From Paragonimus skrjabini miyazakii (lineage: Eukaryota; Platyhelminthes; Trematoda; Plagiorchiida; Troglotrematidae), in assembly GCA_014338405.1 (NCBI GenBank), contig JTDE01000307.1, positions 42,011 through 106,010 on the forward strand: a stretch of 64,000 nucleotides of DNA. The letters are read 5' to 3'. Positions 43,545 through 55,604 of this stretch are shown in pieces. The translations under genes and the position numbers were made by a program. Position 1 is the stretch's first letter. Each line of letters starts with the position of its first letter. Under the pieces are notes generated by a model. The model saw only the letters and a program-made list of their open reading frames with translations, made no database searches and was not told the origin of the DNA.

Positions 43545-46500
43545 CCCGCATCCGTACTAGTGTATGCATTCTCTTCAGATGTTATTGACTTTGCTTTCTC
43601 GTGGCTGTGATGTGTGACAGCTTGCAACAGACTATCCACATATGATATTGATTACTGAAATGCCTGTAATTTAACTGCGTACTTTCGATTATTCGTTTTC
43701 TCATTCTCTGCTGCTAACCGAGACCGGATGATGCCGTCTGGACTCCGGTTCGAGACAAGTGAGACCTCGCATTGTCGATGTCACAGGACGGAACATCTTA
43801 AACTAGACGGCGTTTATGGACTTTCTCGTGTGTGTTGTCCATGTTGTGGAAAATCGTACGTGTCACACTGGTTCAAGTTGCAGTTTTGTTGACTGCAAGG
43901 GTTACTCTAATGATAGCTACAATTTAATTTTAACGACAAGCATTCAGGAATCAAATCGGTGGCTTCTTAACTGACATTCGTTAAAGCGAGTTAGAAGTGG
44001 ATCCATCTCATTAACATAACTTGTACTGCCACAAAGTTGGTTAAAATCCTCACGTTCTGGCTCTGTCCGATTAACGCATTTAAACATGTTTCCTGTGCAT
44101 TCACCACTTGAGGTCAAGCATATCACACTACTTTTGCATCTGCTTTTCTACTGTCGGTTTGAATGGGTTTGGTCACACGGTCCACCAGCATGAGCGTATC
44201 GATTCAAAGGAAACAACAAATGATTCTGTTTGGAGGTGTCATACTTTTGAAGAGGCAGATAGAACGGGTTACTTTGTTCCCAACCGAGTGTGTACATGTT
44301 GCGAGCAGAGACCCAACTATGACACACGTCTGGAAATTAGTGTTACGCGCATTGAACCCCACAATGTGGCATGTTTTACTATTAGATGACTGAAACAAGA
44401 ACATTTGTTTCCACATGCTCATTGACAGTGCACAAAAAATAGTCTTGTTCACATGCAAAATTATGCTATCCCACTACTTTCACACAAAACTGAGGGTAGG
44501 ATATTGATGACGTCTATTACTAAGCGCGTTTTAGTAGTCTGACAGTATGAAACAGTCAACATGTAATGGTCATCGGCAGTAATGCACCAGTGGCTGACTG
44601 TTGCTTGACTGCCATACATTCATGGAAGGAAAGACGAGTCTTTGTTTAGAAGGAGTTAGATCTAGTTTCTCACGCGGCCTTCATGTCTAAATTGAGATCA
44701 ACAAGGTGGTGCCTATGCCTTGCACACGGAAGAGTCAAATGGTGACTGTGAGACTACTTCGCGGCCTTCACAATTCAGTGACACTACTTTCACTTAGGTC
44801 AAGAACAACCAAGTCGAATAAAGGCAATATTCTGGCCAGCGAGGCTGGTTAGATGCCGTCTCACTCAATGTCTCCAGCCACTGACTCTCAGATGCCGTGG
44901 TAGGTGAACACGGTCAACAGAAATTAGCTTACCGGTAACTATGTTCATTTATTTGCTAGTTCATCCTTGTTCACGTTGCACGAATGGTTGGTACAGTGGC
45001 AGTGATGATCAGCGTGACAGACGGGTTGGTATTCTTAGTACATGACGCAATCCCTTTAGTCTATGCATCCTTACAGTTTGAACAGGTGAATCCATTTCAC
45101 TTTCATTATCAACTGTTCACTTCACTACTTTATCATTAAGTGTATAATGTGTGTGATTGACTGCAGGTGCCAGTGGTCCAATTGTTGAAGACGGTTTACA
45201 TTCTCTACTCTGAGCAGCCACATTTCGGATATGTAGAGTAACGCCCTCCAGACTTCAATGAGGTGCCTGTTGTCGGCACAGCGATGATCAACTGAGCCTT
45301 AGAGAAGCATGCTTCTCATCCTTATCAATTTCGGCTCTGAACTTTAATATGGCTCAATTTCAGATTCTATGTGTTCTGTGCTGCTGACATGAGTTCTCTA
45401 GTACGTGTAACGTTCATTTTTATTATCCAGCATTGAACCTATGACTTACAGCAGTCTTGCAAAAGTGATATCTCCCGGTATCTCCAAATTCAAAGTGGTT
45501 TCCGTGCTGTTGACCTTCAGTGGTAGTCGTGCTTTTCGACTGGTGAATTTCCCTTTCGAACTTGCGTGAACTGTCGTGGCGAACATTCCGCTTACATGCC
45601 TGCTGCCTAAAGTGCTTGTGGAAGTTAAACTAATCAGCTGTTGTGACATTCGAGATTAAAAGTTTTCTCTCAAATCTAGGCTAGTTTGTCACACATGCTT
45701 TGCTGCAAGTATAGTTAGCGTTTCGACAGTCAGGCGTTAGTGCCGTTGAGATCGTTTTGTGGAGATGAACAGTCGATGTGAGTGTGCTGGCGGGAAACGG
45801 GTTTCGATTTTGTTTAGAGAAGTTGACGAGTAGGACTGCGGATGAAGGAGGCACGAATTCACCAGGAGGGTTAAGGGTAATTCAATAAATCATTTTTGCT
45901 GCAATGCCATGAAGTCTTTTAACGGCGAATGAAAAATCCAGTAGAACTAGTGGCAATCCACTGTATTTTTTAACATCCTTCTGAGCAGTCAGTGATGTAT
46001 TCAGTTGACGGTGAAGTCGTTTGGCTAGACTATCTTTATAGGAGTGATGCCCTATTGTGTGTATTTGAATACAACTAAGAACCTACGGTAATATGTGGAA
46101 CAAACTGGGTCAATATTTAGACCGTAGTCAATATATATTGATGAAAGAACACGGAAATTCGTTATCTGGTCTTCAATAAACACCTCGGCCAGCGTGTCTT
46201 CAAAAGGGATAGCCATAGGCCGATGGATGGAGTTAAATACCATAGGAATATTCACTAAATGGTTTGAAGTGGGTAAGGTGTTTGCAATATCGGTGCACAA
46301 ATATCTAAACCAGGAGATGAAAGTATACCTGGACTGCATGGAGGGGACGGCGCGTGTAGAATCGAGCGAAACGAAGCCGGCCGGTTATGAATAACGCAAC
46401 GAGTAAACAAGGAGTATATTGTCGACCTGCGAGGTCAATGTGAGAGCGAACGCATAACGAGAAACGGTACCATAGCGGAACGACAAGCGGGGTCGAACGT

Positions 46501-48577
46501 TCAAGTGTGCGGGGTAGTTGTCGGTATCCACACTCGTTCAAACAACTGTTTAAGCACATACAGAAGTTGAAAACAAAAAGGTACAAATAGTAATAAAGAA
46601 ATGGGGTGACTACACGCGTCGTCCATGGTTAAACACTCACTTAAGAGGTGCTAAAAAACACCGATGTTACAAGAATTACTGATCACTACAACTCGACCGA
46701 CCACGGAGAGAACGAGTTGCATTTTTTTAAAAGGAGAATGAGCACTACGTGTTATTGAAAGGACTTCCTGTTTAAAAATATGGAGAACGCTTGAACATAC
46801 AATGTAGTACAGAGTTTTAAATGTGTACATTGAACTCCAGCCAAATTAAGACCAAAGGTTTGAGGCACCAGTGCGCGGTGTGATTCTTGGTTGGTGTTCC
46901 GATCCCGGATAAGATCACGTAACCTGTGGTTAAAAGCCTTGCGATCTATCTCAAACCAGGCGTCAGGTCGAACAGTAACGCGCGCGGTGTTTAAAGAGAG
47001 TAATTAAAGTGTGTTCAGCACCCGATCATAACTACCGTCTATCGTTATCCGATCATGACGTCTAAAGTAGACATGTCGTAGTTTATTCGGTCTGCCAGAA
47101 TGTCCATGACCCCAGTACACTGAACATAATGAAATTGTGTTGACCAAGTGAGAGAAGTTACATTTTGGCGATGGACATCCTTGACAGTGTTGCCACTACA
47201 GTGAGTTAGGGCACGACCGGACGTGATAAGGGATTTCAGTGTTCGACATCTGGAGCTTGTTCTAACGAAGACCGTCAGTTTGACGATGTGTGGAACTTTC
47301 TGTTTTCAGAACTACAGGCTACCATTGCCGTTGTTGTGCTGATTATTAGTTCCATTTTGATCACTAAAATGGTCACGGATACACCTGAAGTATAGAACTA
47401 TTATTAAGCAGACATGGTAGGTGTCGACTTTCAACGGATCTACAGTTCCATGAAAAATGACCTGATGGTTTGTCTATTTTGAATTGCAACTTTTGATGGT
47501 ATTTACTTTAACACGCATTCTACTCTTATGCAGTAATAATGGATTTCAAAAGCTGGGCTACAAAGAATAAAACCTACTAGACTGTGTTATTGTGATTAGG
47601 TTTGTATTATGGGGACTGCAGAAGTACTAAGAATCCGGGTTGAAAGGGGACTAAGAGCTAAATTGGAGACGATATTATGGGAAACCTAATTAGTAGGACA
47701 CCTTCACTTATCCAAGGACCTGAATGCATTGGATGAGATTATCAGAGTTATACTGCAAAATGTCGGATGTTGCATTGGATTAATTCCGTTGTGAGAATTT
47801 AAGGCTGAATGTGCAGTGAAAGCAGAAGGATGAGGACTTTAAGCACAAGTTTCTGTTCAGTGGCAGTTAGCAATGAACCGCAATTCCTCATAGCAGTGTG
47901 CTCGTCTTGTTTGCACCTTAATGGTGGACAACCGGGATAAAGTAATGTTGTGAGCCAAGAACGTTAATAGCGCAAGGGTTGTTTATTCGGAAAACCAATA
48001 CATGGGTTATACTTTTCAACATGACAAGAAACAAATCCACTCGTTTGCATACAACATTGGTCCCAGAACGTCACAGTTGCTAATGCCCAGTTTCTGTATG
48101 TTCCGAGCAGCCATTTCACGCCCAGCAGCACTCCAGTGTTGTATTTTCCCCGCGGTTACTTCAATGTCAAAATTCATGCTGCTGTCTCAATACTGAATAG
48201 TAGTGTTGTGAGTGGTATAGTGCGATCGTTCGTCCTCTACATTTATTTTTCGGATATTTGTGTATTTTTCTGCCCCGTATGAGTGACTGTCAGTGTGATT
48301 CTCATATCGTCCACTTTACCAATGCATTTAATCTGGAGGTTCTAATAGTCCCATTGTTACGAAGCTCAAGCTAGTCATGCCCCATCACGTCGAAATTCAG
48401 TAAGCATCACGTGATCTGAAAGGTAAGTGCCAATCGTATCCATACTTGGACATATACAACAGTTGAATCCGAGTAAAATCGGTTTCGATTTTGTGATCTT
48501 CACCTGATGTAAAACATTGCAGGATGGTGCATGCAATGTTTGTTGGAATATCCGTTTGAACCTTTGAGTTAGATGCC
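43545..48577. other. Intergenic DNA, no gene supported
   Basis: Overlapping short ORFs only. 46052-46586 is open on the - strand in two overlapping frames (one containing RSHIDLAGRQYTPCLLVALF) and may be an old repeat, but I could not assign it. Isolated AATAAA motifs occur near 44817 and 45885. Confidence 0.45.
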
Positions 48578-48869
48578 TCACATAACAAATCGTATCCTAG
48601 CAAGTTTTAGTTATTAATGATGTAAAACGCCACCTATTATGTATATGCATGCATTTTGGTGAATAATAGTCTCTACAAAACAACGAGTCAGTGGGGGCAA
48701 TGAGTGCCATATGCTGGAACAGATTGTCAAATTCGCGGTGGACAAAACTATCAATGATTACTACTGCGGGTTTGTAAATCATTCTCACCATTATCGTATA
48801 GGCGCCTGAAACTGGAAAAATGTGGAGATACTGGTCAGTTCTTTCAAGATCAATTGACTGCCTCTCGTC
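48578..48869 (-). repeat. Outer inverted arm A (292 bp) of a palindromic block
   Basis: Reverse complement of 50746-51037 at roughly 95% identity by eye, both 292 bp. On the - strand it carries a 64-codon ORF (48597-48791) starting MVRMIYKPAVVIIDSFVHRE, which is also open in arm B. Function unknown. Confidence 0.9.
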
Positions 48870-48983
48870 TAACCGTCCTATTCGTTCTTCTTTTCTGTCG
48901 ATGGTTTTCTTCGCTTTATTTAGTTGTGCTGTTGTTATTTACTTAAGAGTCGGAATGAATTGTGATTGGCGTTTATTGATGCA

Positions 48984-49250
48984 TGATCGCAATCTTCGCG
49001 TTCATATAAGCCTTTCGGCTAGCCTACTTCGAAAGGAACCACTAGACTCGGGTTTCGCTCTTATAGGAGCTCATCAGTAGTGCATATCCTTGTCCGGATC
49101 GAAGTTTGCACTCTGACCCTCGTGCTTGTGAGCATAGCGTGTTAACCACAACGCCAAAAACCTCACAGTAAGCATGACTGTATAATCAAATCCAAACGCC
49201 CAACCATAACTTTCTATGAGTAGTGTTCAACTCGCACGATCATTTCGAAA
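48984..49250 (-). repeat. Inner inverted arm 1 (267 bp), contains SINE
   Basis: Pairs with 49344-49610 across a 93-bp spacer. On the - strand it has a tRNA-like head: GTGGTTAACACGC (A-box-like) and CAAACTTCGATCCGG (B-box-like), then the shared GTAGTGCA / GAGCGAAACYCGAGTCTAGT-type body. So the arm is at least partly a tRNA-derived SINE. Confidence 0.85.
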
Positions 49251-49343
49251 GTGAGAAGCCTACGATCAATGAAGACAGTAACTCCGACCTAACTAAGAAG
49301 TCCTTATCGATTGGATAGAACAGAGTGATTCTGTTCATTCTGC

Positions 49344-49610
49344 TTTCGAAATGATCGGGCTAGCTGAACGTTATTCATACAAGGTTGTGGTTGAGTGTTT
49401 GGATTTGATTATTCGGTCATGCCTATTGTGAGGTTGCTGACGTTGTGATTAACACGTCAGTCTCACAAACAAGAAGGTCAGAGTGCAAACTCCAATCCGG
49501 AGAAGAATGTGCACTACTGATGAGCTCTAATAAGAGCGAAACTCGAGTCTAGTGGTTCCTTTCGAAGTAGGCTAGCCGAAAGACTTATCTGAATGCAAAG
49601 GCTACGATCA
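49344..49610 (+). repeat. Inner inverted arm 2 (267 bp), contains SINE
   Basis: Mirror copy of 48984-49250, diverged by roughly 15% by eye. The + strand reads GTGATTAACACG, CAAACTCCAATCCGG, then AATGTGCACTACTGATGAGC and the CTAGTGGTTCCTTTCGAA tail. Confidence 0.85.
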
Positions 49611-50089
49611 GGTGTGGGTGTTGTTCAATTTTGAATAGGAAAATGACAAGTTTTCCACCAAGCTGTACGCATCTTTGCCAATTACGGCGAGAAAGTGAGC
49701 GGCTTTCTTTTCTGCCTTCAGCTCTTGGCTCGTGAGACAGCCTATTTCAAAGCGTTCTAAATAGTCATTGGTTTTTCTCGATGAGTCAGAAATATGTAAA
49801 ATTTCGAGCGGACATGAATCTATCGTAAGAAGTTACAGAAGTCTGCGACGCTAATTATGATGGTTGCAGAAATACAGAGATGAAGTAATTGACTTAGCTC
49901 AACCTCAGATTCAGTTTTGACGCAGCGACAATAAAATCCGAACTAAGCAAATCTGGCGACTTATTTCTCAAGCGCATTCGTACAGATTATCGTCAATAAT
50001 GTGGTAAAACAACAGCAATGAGAAAGAGACTTAGTATCAACCACCACAGAGACGGCAAGTCCAGAGCCATCTCGGAATTTGAAGGAGAT
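49611..50089. other. Unassigned spacer within the palindromic block
   Basis: Nothing recognised between the inner inverted pair and the gypsy integrase remnant. Confidence 0.5.
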
Positions 50090-50640
50090 GGATACTGCTC
50101 GGTGGATGCTGGTGCTGTAATACTGGTAGGTGAGTCGGTAAAGGCGGGTTTAAGGCGATCGATCGAAACCGTGAGGTTGTAACAAGCAAATCGGATGTAC
50201 TGGCTTCGCCCACCCTCTACACTCGTAAACCGACATTGTGCAACGTAGGAACGCCGGAAGACAGCATTCATACGTGATAATTGTTCCAACGATAGTCCTG
50301 TGAAAGAAGATAGCAGAAACAGTTGTGAGCCATAGGCCCAGTAAGGCGTGTACACGATTCACATAATCAAAAATCAAAATAGTGTCAACAACACAGCAGC
50401 GCGGTGGGTTACAATGCATTCTATTCAAATGAACGCTGTCCCACGGAGTCTCCATGTTGCACAAAGTTGGTTTGTGAATGTAGCGGATACAAGAAGTCAG
50501 AAGGTTTGGCTCGCCCGTTACGGGGTGTCGCCCCCAAACTGTCGACCACGTGAATTTTCGCAAGCCGTTTATTGACACGAAAAGGACTTCTATATGGTTG
50601 CTGCAGCCGTTTCTTAGCAGAGCCTGTTTGCATAAACACA
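50090..50640 (-). mobile_element. Ty3/gypsy integrase C-terminal remnant
   Basis: On the - strand two frames give TGSAKKRLQQPYRSPFRV and, further downstream, NLTVSIDRLKPAFT, the characteristic end of gypsy/CsRn1-type integrase-pol. Frameshifts and stops separate them. It lies just inside outer arm B. Confidence 0.8.
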
Positions 50641-50745
50641 AACTCACAACCACGATCATAGACTAGTGACGCCGGGGTCGTACTGCCATCTTTGATGCAA
50701 TTGCGATCGCCGAGTATAACTAGCGGTAAAGCTTCTGTCTAGTCC

Positions 50746-51037
50746 GACGAGAAACAGTCAATTGATCTTGAATGAACTGACCAGTATCTCCACATTTTTC
50801 CAGTTTCAGGCGCCTATTCGACAATGGTGAGAATGATTGACGAGCCCGCAGTAGTAATCATTGATAGTTTTGTCCACCGCGAACTTGACAATCTGTTCCA
50901 GCATATGACACTCATTACCCCCACTGACTCGTTGTTTTGTAGGGATTATCATTCACCAAAATGCATACATATACATAATAGGTGGCGTTTTACATCATTA
51001 ATAACTAAAACTTGCTAGGATACGATTTATTATGTGA
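50746..51037 (+). repeat. Outer inverted arm B (292 bp) of a palindromic block
   Basis: Inverted partner of 48578-48869. Its + strand ORF (50824-51018, 64 codons) starts MVRMIDEPAVVIIDSFVHRE. About ten base changes separate the two ORF copies, most of them altering amino acids, so there is no sign of protein-level constraint. Confidence 0.9.
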
Positions 51038-54000
51038 AAGTAAGGCAGCAGTGATGATAACCCGATATCTTGGTGAGCACTGCACACAAAATGAGCTTTT
51101 AAAAGCACAAGCAATTAAATGCCTTGTCGCAAACAACACTTTTTGAAACACCTTTGCTTTGCTTCAGTATATCAGCGGACGAACGCAATCACTGCGCACA
51201 ATTAACACGTCTTATAATGTACAGAATAATAATGATAATGTTGGAAACAACGCTGAGTATAATTTTCGCACAAACGAACATGAATGACGTAGTGGTTTCC
51301 CGTTTCCAAATAATAGTTTTCGGTGTATTCAGTGTGCCGTTGATGAATGCACAAACATGGAAACCTTCAGTTGCATTCAATTAGCCGCGCAATTTGAAAT
51401 CATGAGGCTTCAGATTAATATTTTCTGGTTTTCTTCGTTTCCTGTGGAATTGTTGTAAAGCTCCTCCTTTTAGGGTTCAACTTCTGCCGCTATTATCACA
51501 GTGCTCAGTTTCTAGATAGCGAACCTGATAAAATAGTTAACGTTAACTTGTACCGGTTTGGGCATACCTTTTCCCTAACTTCCCTAACTGATAATTGATT
51601 CCTAGCAAAAACTTGGCTAAAATAGCCCCATCCAAGAGACTACGGTTGGGTATGCCCTTCTTCTTAACCCATTATGATCTACATACTCTCACTCAGACCG
51701 ACTTCAATGTGTTCTTTGGTAATCATTGGAACATCCCTAGTTGACTATGCCGATTGTTTATTGTAAGTCGCAACTAATCGAATATTGATGCTGTTTGTTG
51801 GAACATGTCTGAAACCAATCGAGTGTTCATAATTTCAGAACATCTTGTGAACAACCGGCAATTTGGTTTATTGGTGACTTCATTTCTAACACAGAAGCTT
51901 CTACAGACCAGATAAACCAGTTGCAAATGTGTAATCTGAAACCGGACAGTGAGTTCTTCAAAGAAAACGTACATTGTCGTGCAATGTCCGTGAGGTATCT
52001 TTTATTCCGTATGATCATTTCAAAGTGCACGCATATGGAGTTCGGTGTCCATTGCATTCTTTACAGCATGCATTTTATGTATAGTATCCATCAAAATAAA
52101 CCGAATAAATCCACAATGCAATTTACTCATCAGCTAAATTGCGATTTGAAGGTGAAAGTGTCCTAAACCTAAGTGTTGATTATAAAGTAACCATATCTTT
52201 GCTAATAAGGTTTACGACTTTTGTAACAGTCAGTCAGACCAGCCGATCTGCGGTCATCATCATCATCATCATCATAGACAGCAATACATCAGTGATTCAC
52301 ACTGATGCTTAACTACCGATCTGCGATACCATTAATGGCATGTACTGTTGACAGAAATTGCCGGTCATATTGTGTTAGACAGTGAAAATGGATCAACTAA
52401 CAGATGTAACATACAATAAAGAAATGCTTAAAGATCTTACCAATCATATTGAACTAGTGACAGAGTCCCTATCCGTTCTATCGAGTAGTACGCACTATAT
52501 CCATCCAACAGAGTGAATTTTGTTTCTGATGCTTGACGCTAATCAAGCTTGACGTTTTTTAAACGATAGTTTAGCGTTCAATTACCGGACACTCATAGTA
52601 TAACGAAATGCCGTCACCCTCATGGCGTATTTCAAACAGATGTTTTTTGGCATATCTCGTGAACTTTACTATGCTCGCCCAAGAAGCAATAACCATTGTA
52701 TCTCATTTTCAAGTGACCTTAATCAACCCCCTGGAATGCTGGCTGTCTATCTGTTTCACACAAGTCACAACCGAAGCAGTTTGATGTTTACAGCTACTGA
52801 AACATACGCTAACCTCGGATAGGTTTGACAGTGTGTGCTCAGTGGTCTATGGGACTGTACCAGCGAAGCGAACTTACCATGAGTCAAGACACGCAGAAAC
52901 ATGAAATGTGTACGGCAGATCAAATTATAGTCCAATATGAACTTACTCTCACCCCCATTGCACTGCAAGTTCACCGATTCCACCATGAGGATGTGAACAG
53001 CTGTCTGTTATCTTTTGTTTTGTAATGATGAAACCTGTCAGACAACACAACGTTTAAAAAAAATTCAATAAATCACATTTTCAGTTCTTCTTGCTTGTCG
53101 TGAACGTTGTAAGTGCTTGAAAAAGGTGAGTTCAGTTGGACAGACCGTCCCAATAGTAAGGATATTATGCGTGAAGATGACTGAATCAGATTAATTCCTG
53201 AATCGTACAAGCCACGAGGTCCGCGGAGAGCGCGAGCGCGTGTACCTATCGATTTTTTAGAATTAACCAATCAGAATCTAGCTGTGATGTACTAAACAAG
53301 TCAACGTCAGCCCGTACACCTCTCATTCGTGATGATTCGTTTGGATTTGGGCATTGTTCACTGTGTGACAGCCCCCTCATAATGAGTTTCAACGTGCTTC
53401 TGTGATCACAGCAAGTTCGCCGATTCGCACCGAGAATAAAAAGCCAATTGATTAATCACACATACACCACTTTGTGAACATGTTGAGACTCGGTTTACCC
53501 CCAAGTAAGTATTACTTTAGCAGACTGGTGTTATGTAAGTCACAGCTCAATTTAAATTACAATGTACTGTGTTATGATTTAGTGTAATATAAGTTACAGT
53601 CTCTCAACATACCATTCTAACCTGCTTGTGGTCATAGTACATGCTATTACCATAAGAACGTTGGCTCCACAGTTGTGCATGTTTGATCTCTACGGCTTGT
53701 GTTTCAGCGAAATTACATACATATTTACACCATACATTTACGGTTGATTTTCGAAACAGATTAAGAAGGGTGTTCTGTTGGTTTACGAGCTCGACATTCT
53801 GATTTGGAGCAGTGCGTATTCTGTGCAATCGATAGGGCGATCAAGTGAGAGTAGATAATCCGGAGGCGATATGCGTTACACTAAAAGATTGGAAACATAC
53901 AAGGTTGATGATCACTGATACACTGGTGTGGCGTGCATGACAGAGCGTTAACAAAATCACTTCTAACAGACAGGAGTATTGATCCATTGCAATATTCTGT

Positions 54001-55604
54001 GGCTGTTTGTTGGCCTAGTATCGAGTTACTGAATTGTTTTGATTGTCTGATTGCAGGTTGTTTAATCGCTGAACCCTTTAATTGTTCAAGTTCAATTTGT
54101 AATCAATCCCGCACTTCTATTTATACTTCATAATTTAACCTATCTTTTTTCCCCTCCGTACTACATCTCACTCCGTACTTTTAAACTGTCGTATTCAGCT
54201 AATCTAGACAATAGTACCTCCAATAACGATTTATTTCTGTTGTGTTGTGCAAATGAAGCATATTCGTACACTTACTACTTAGATTCAGTATCTTTATTGG
54301 TCCCGCCAGGAAGTGCAGCTTTCTGCTCATGATTGTGTTGTCGCACAAACAGCATTCTTCTACTGGTTGCTAATGGACATCCTTTTGAACCGGTTCATTG
54401 ACAATCTTGTTGGCTCACAACCCTTTCCTATATTCACTGAGCAGTTGACGTTTTGTTAAATTCTCACCCGTTTTGACTCTTACCTGTGTTGAGGACAAAT
54501 TTTCTTTCGTTTACCGTCCATCTCATGTACTAATCCTCGTTTCGGTCTGGCTCTCGCATTATTTTGGATTGCTTTGGTTACATCATTTCGTATTCATTAT
54601 TCGGACTATTGGCTTATACAGCTGAGGTTTCCATGGAGAATTTCGTTACCTTTACGCTACGTATTATTTCACCTAGTATCTTATTGAATCATTGTTTTCA
54701 CTACTGTCTCCAAACTTAAATGCCTGGACAGATTGATTTGCTAGCATCATTCAAACATGACTTGAACTTTCCCACTGCGTGTTACTGATCGGTTTGTAAG
54801 TCGTACAAAATCAGTGAGATGGGTAATTCACACTTCCGAGTGCAAACAAGATTGAAGAACCACCAACAAAGCGTATGGTGTTTCTACTATCCCCTTTGAA
54901 GATTCGTATTGGAAATTTGCCCCGCCGAAAACACGAATGACGAGGGAAGAATAATAATCTCAATTGGATATATGACTGTCAAAACCTACTGCAACTATGA
55001 TTGATGCTCACAAGGATCTTGCTTTTTGTAGGGCGTTCACGAGGTCCAGTGACGTTCTATTCCTCCAATATGCACACCCTAGGTTGAAATCCGCGAAATG
55101 ACTAGGAATATATACTCAACTGGTGTTGCTATCTCAGTCCAGACTGTTTGTGCCGTCTACTATCCGGACTACGCAGAAACATTGTTAACAAACCTGTCCA
55201 GTTAGAATGGGAAAATGAAAGCGTACATTTACATCGTTGACACTGGTTTCTCAGCGGAAGTAAATTTGGTTGCTATAGTTACACTATTTTACTGACAGTA
55301 ATGTTTGTTCTCTTTCTCACGTGCAGGTCAAACAAGCAGTAATATTTGAGGTCAAATGAAGAGTGTTAATCAATCATTCCCTAAATTTGTCATAAGCTAG
55401 CCAACGGCCAATAACAAAGCAAACAATCCATAATACGATCTTTAGAAAATGTGCTAGTCAAAGCACGTTGAAGTTCACTAACAAGTTTGCATTAAGAGCC
55501 TGCTTAACGTTTAGTCCAATTTAAAATCTGAAAAACAGGTCTCTCGTTACAACCTTGAAGGTAAAAAATAAAAGTGGTTTGGCTTAGTGACCTTGACGTG
55601 GTAG
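51038..55604. other. Intergenic DNA, no gene supported
   Basis: Short ORFs without domains. A TCA/ATC microsatellite lies at 52254-52275. A GCGC-rich stretch at 53215-53245 is unassigned. Confidence 0.5.
52254..52275. repeat. (TCA)n microsatellite
   Basis: Seven uninterrupted TCA triplets. Confidence 0.95.

Noticed and set aside
46052..46586. Two overlapping - strand ORFs
   Set aside because: Possibly a decayed repeat, but no retroelement motif could be identified with confidence.
51460..51530. Stretch resembling a gypsy RT motif (LLLGFNFCRYY)
   Set aside because: Too short and isolated; neighbouring sequence shows no further RT similarity.
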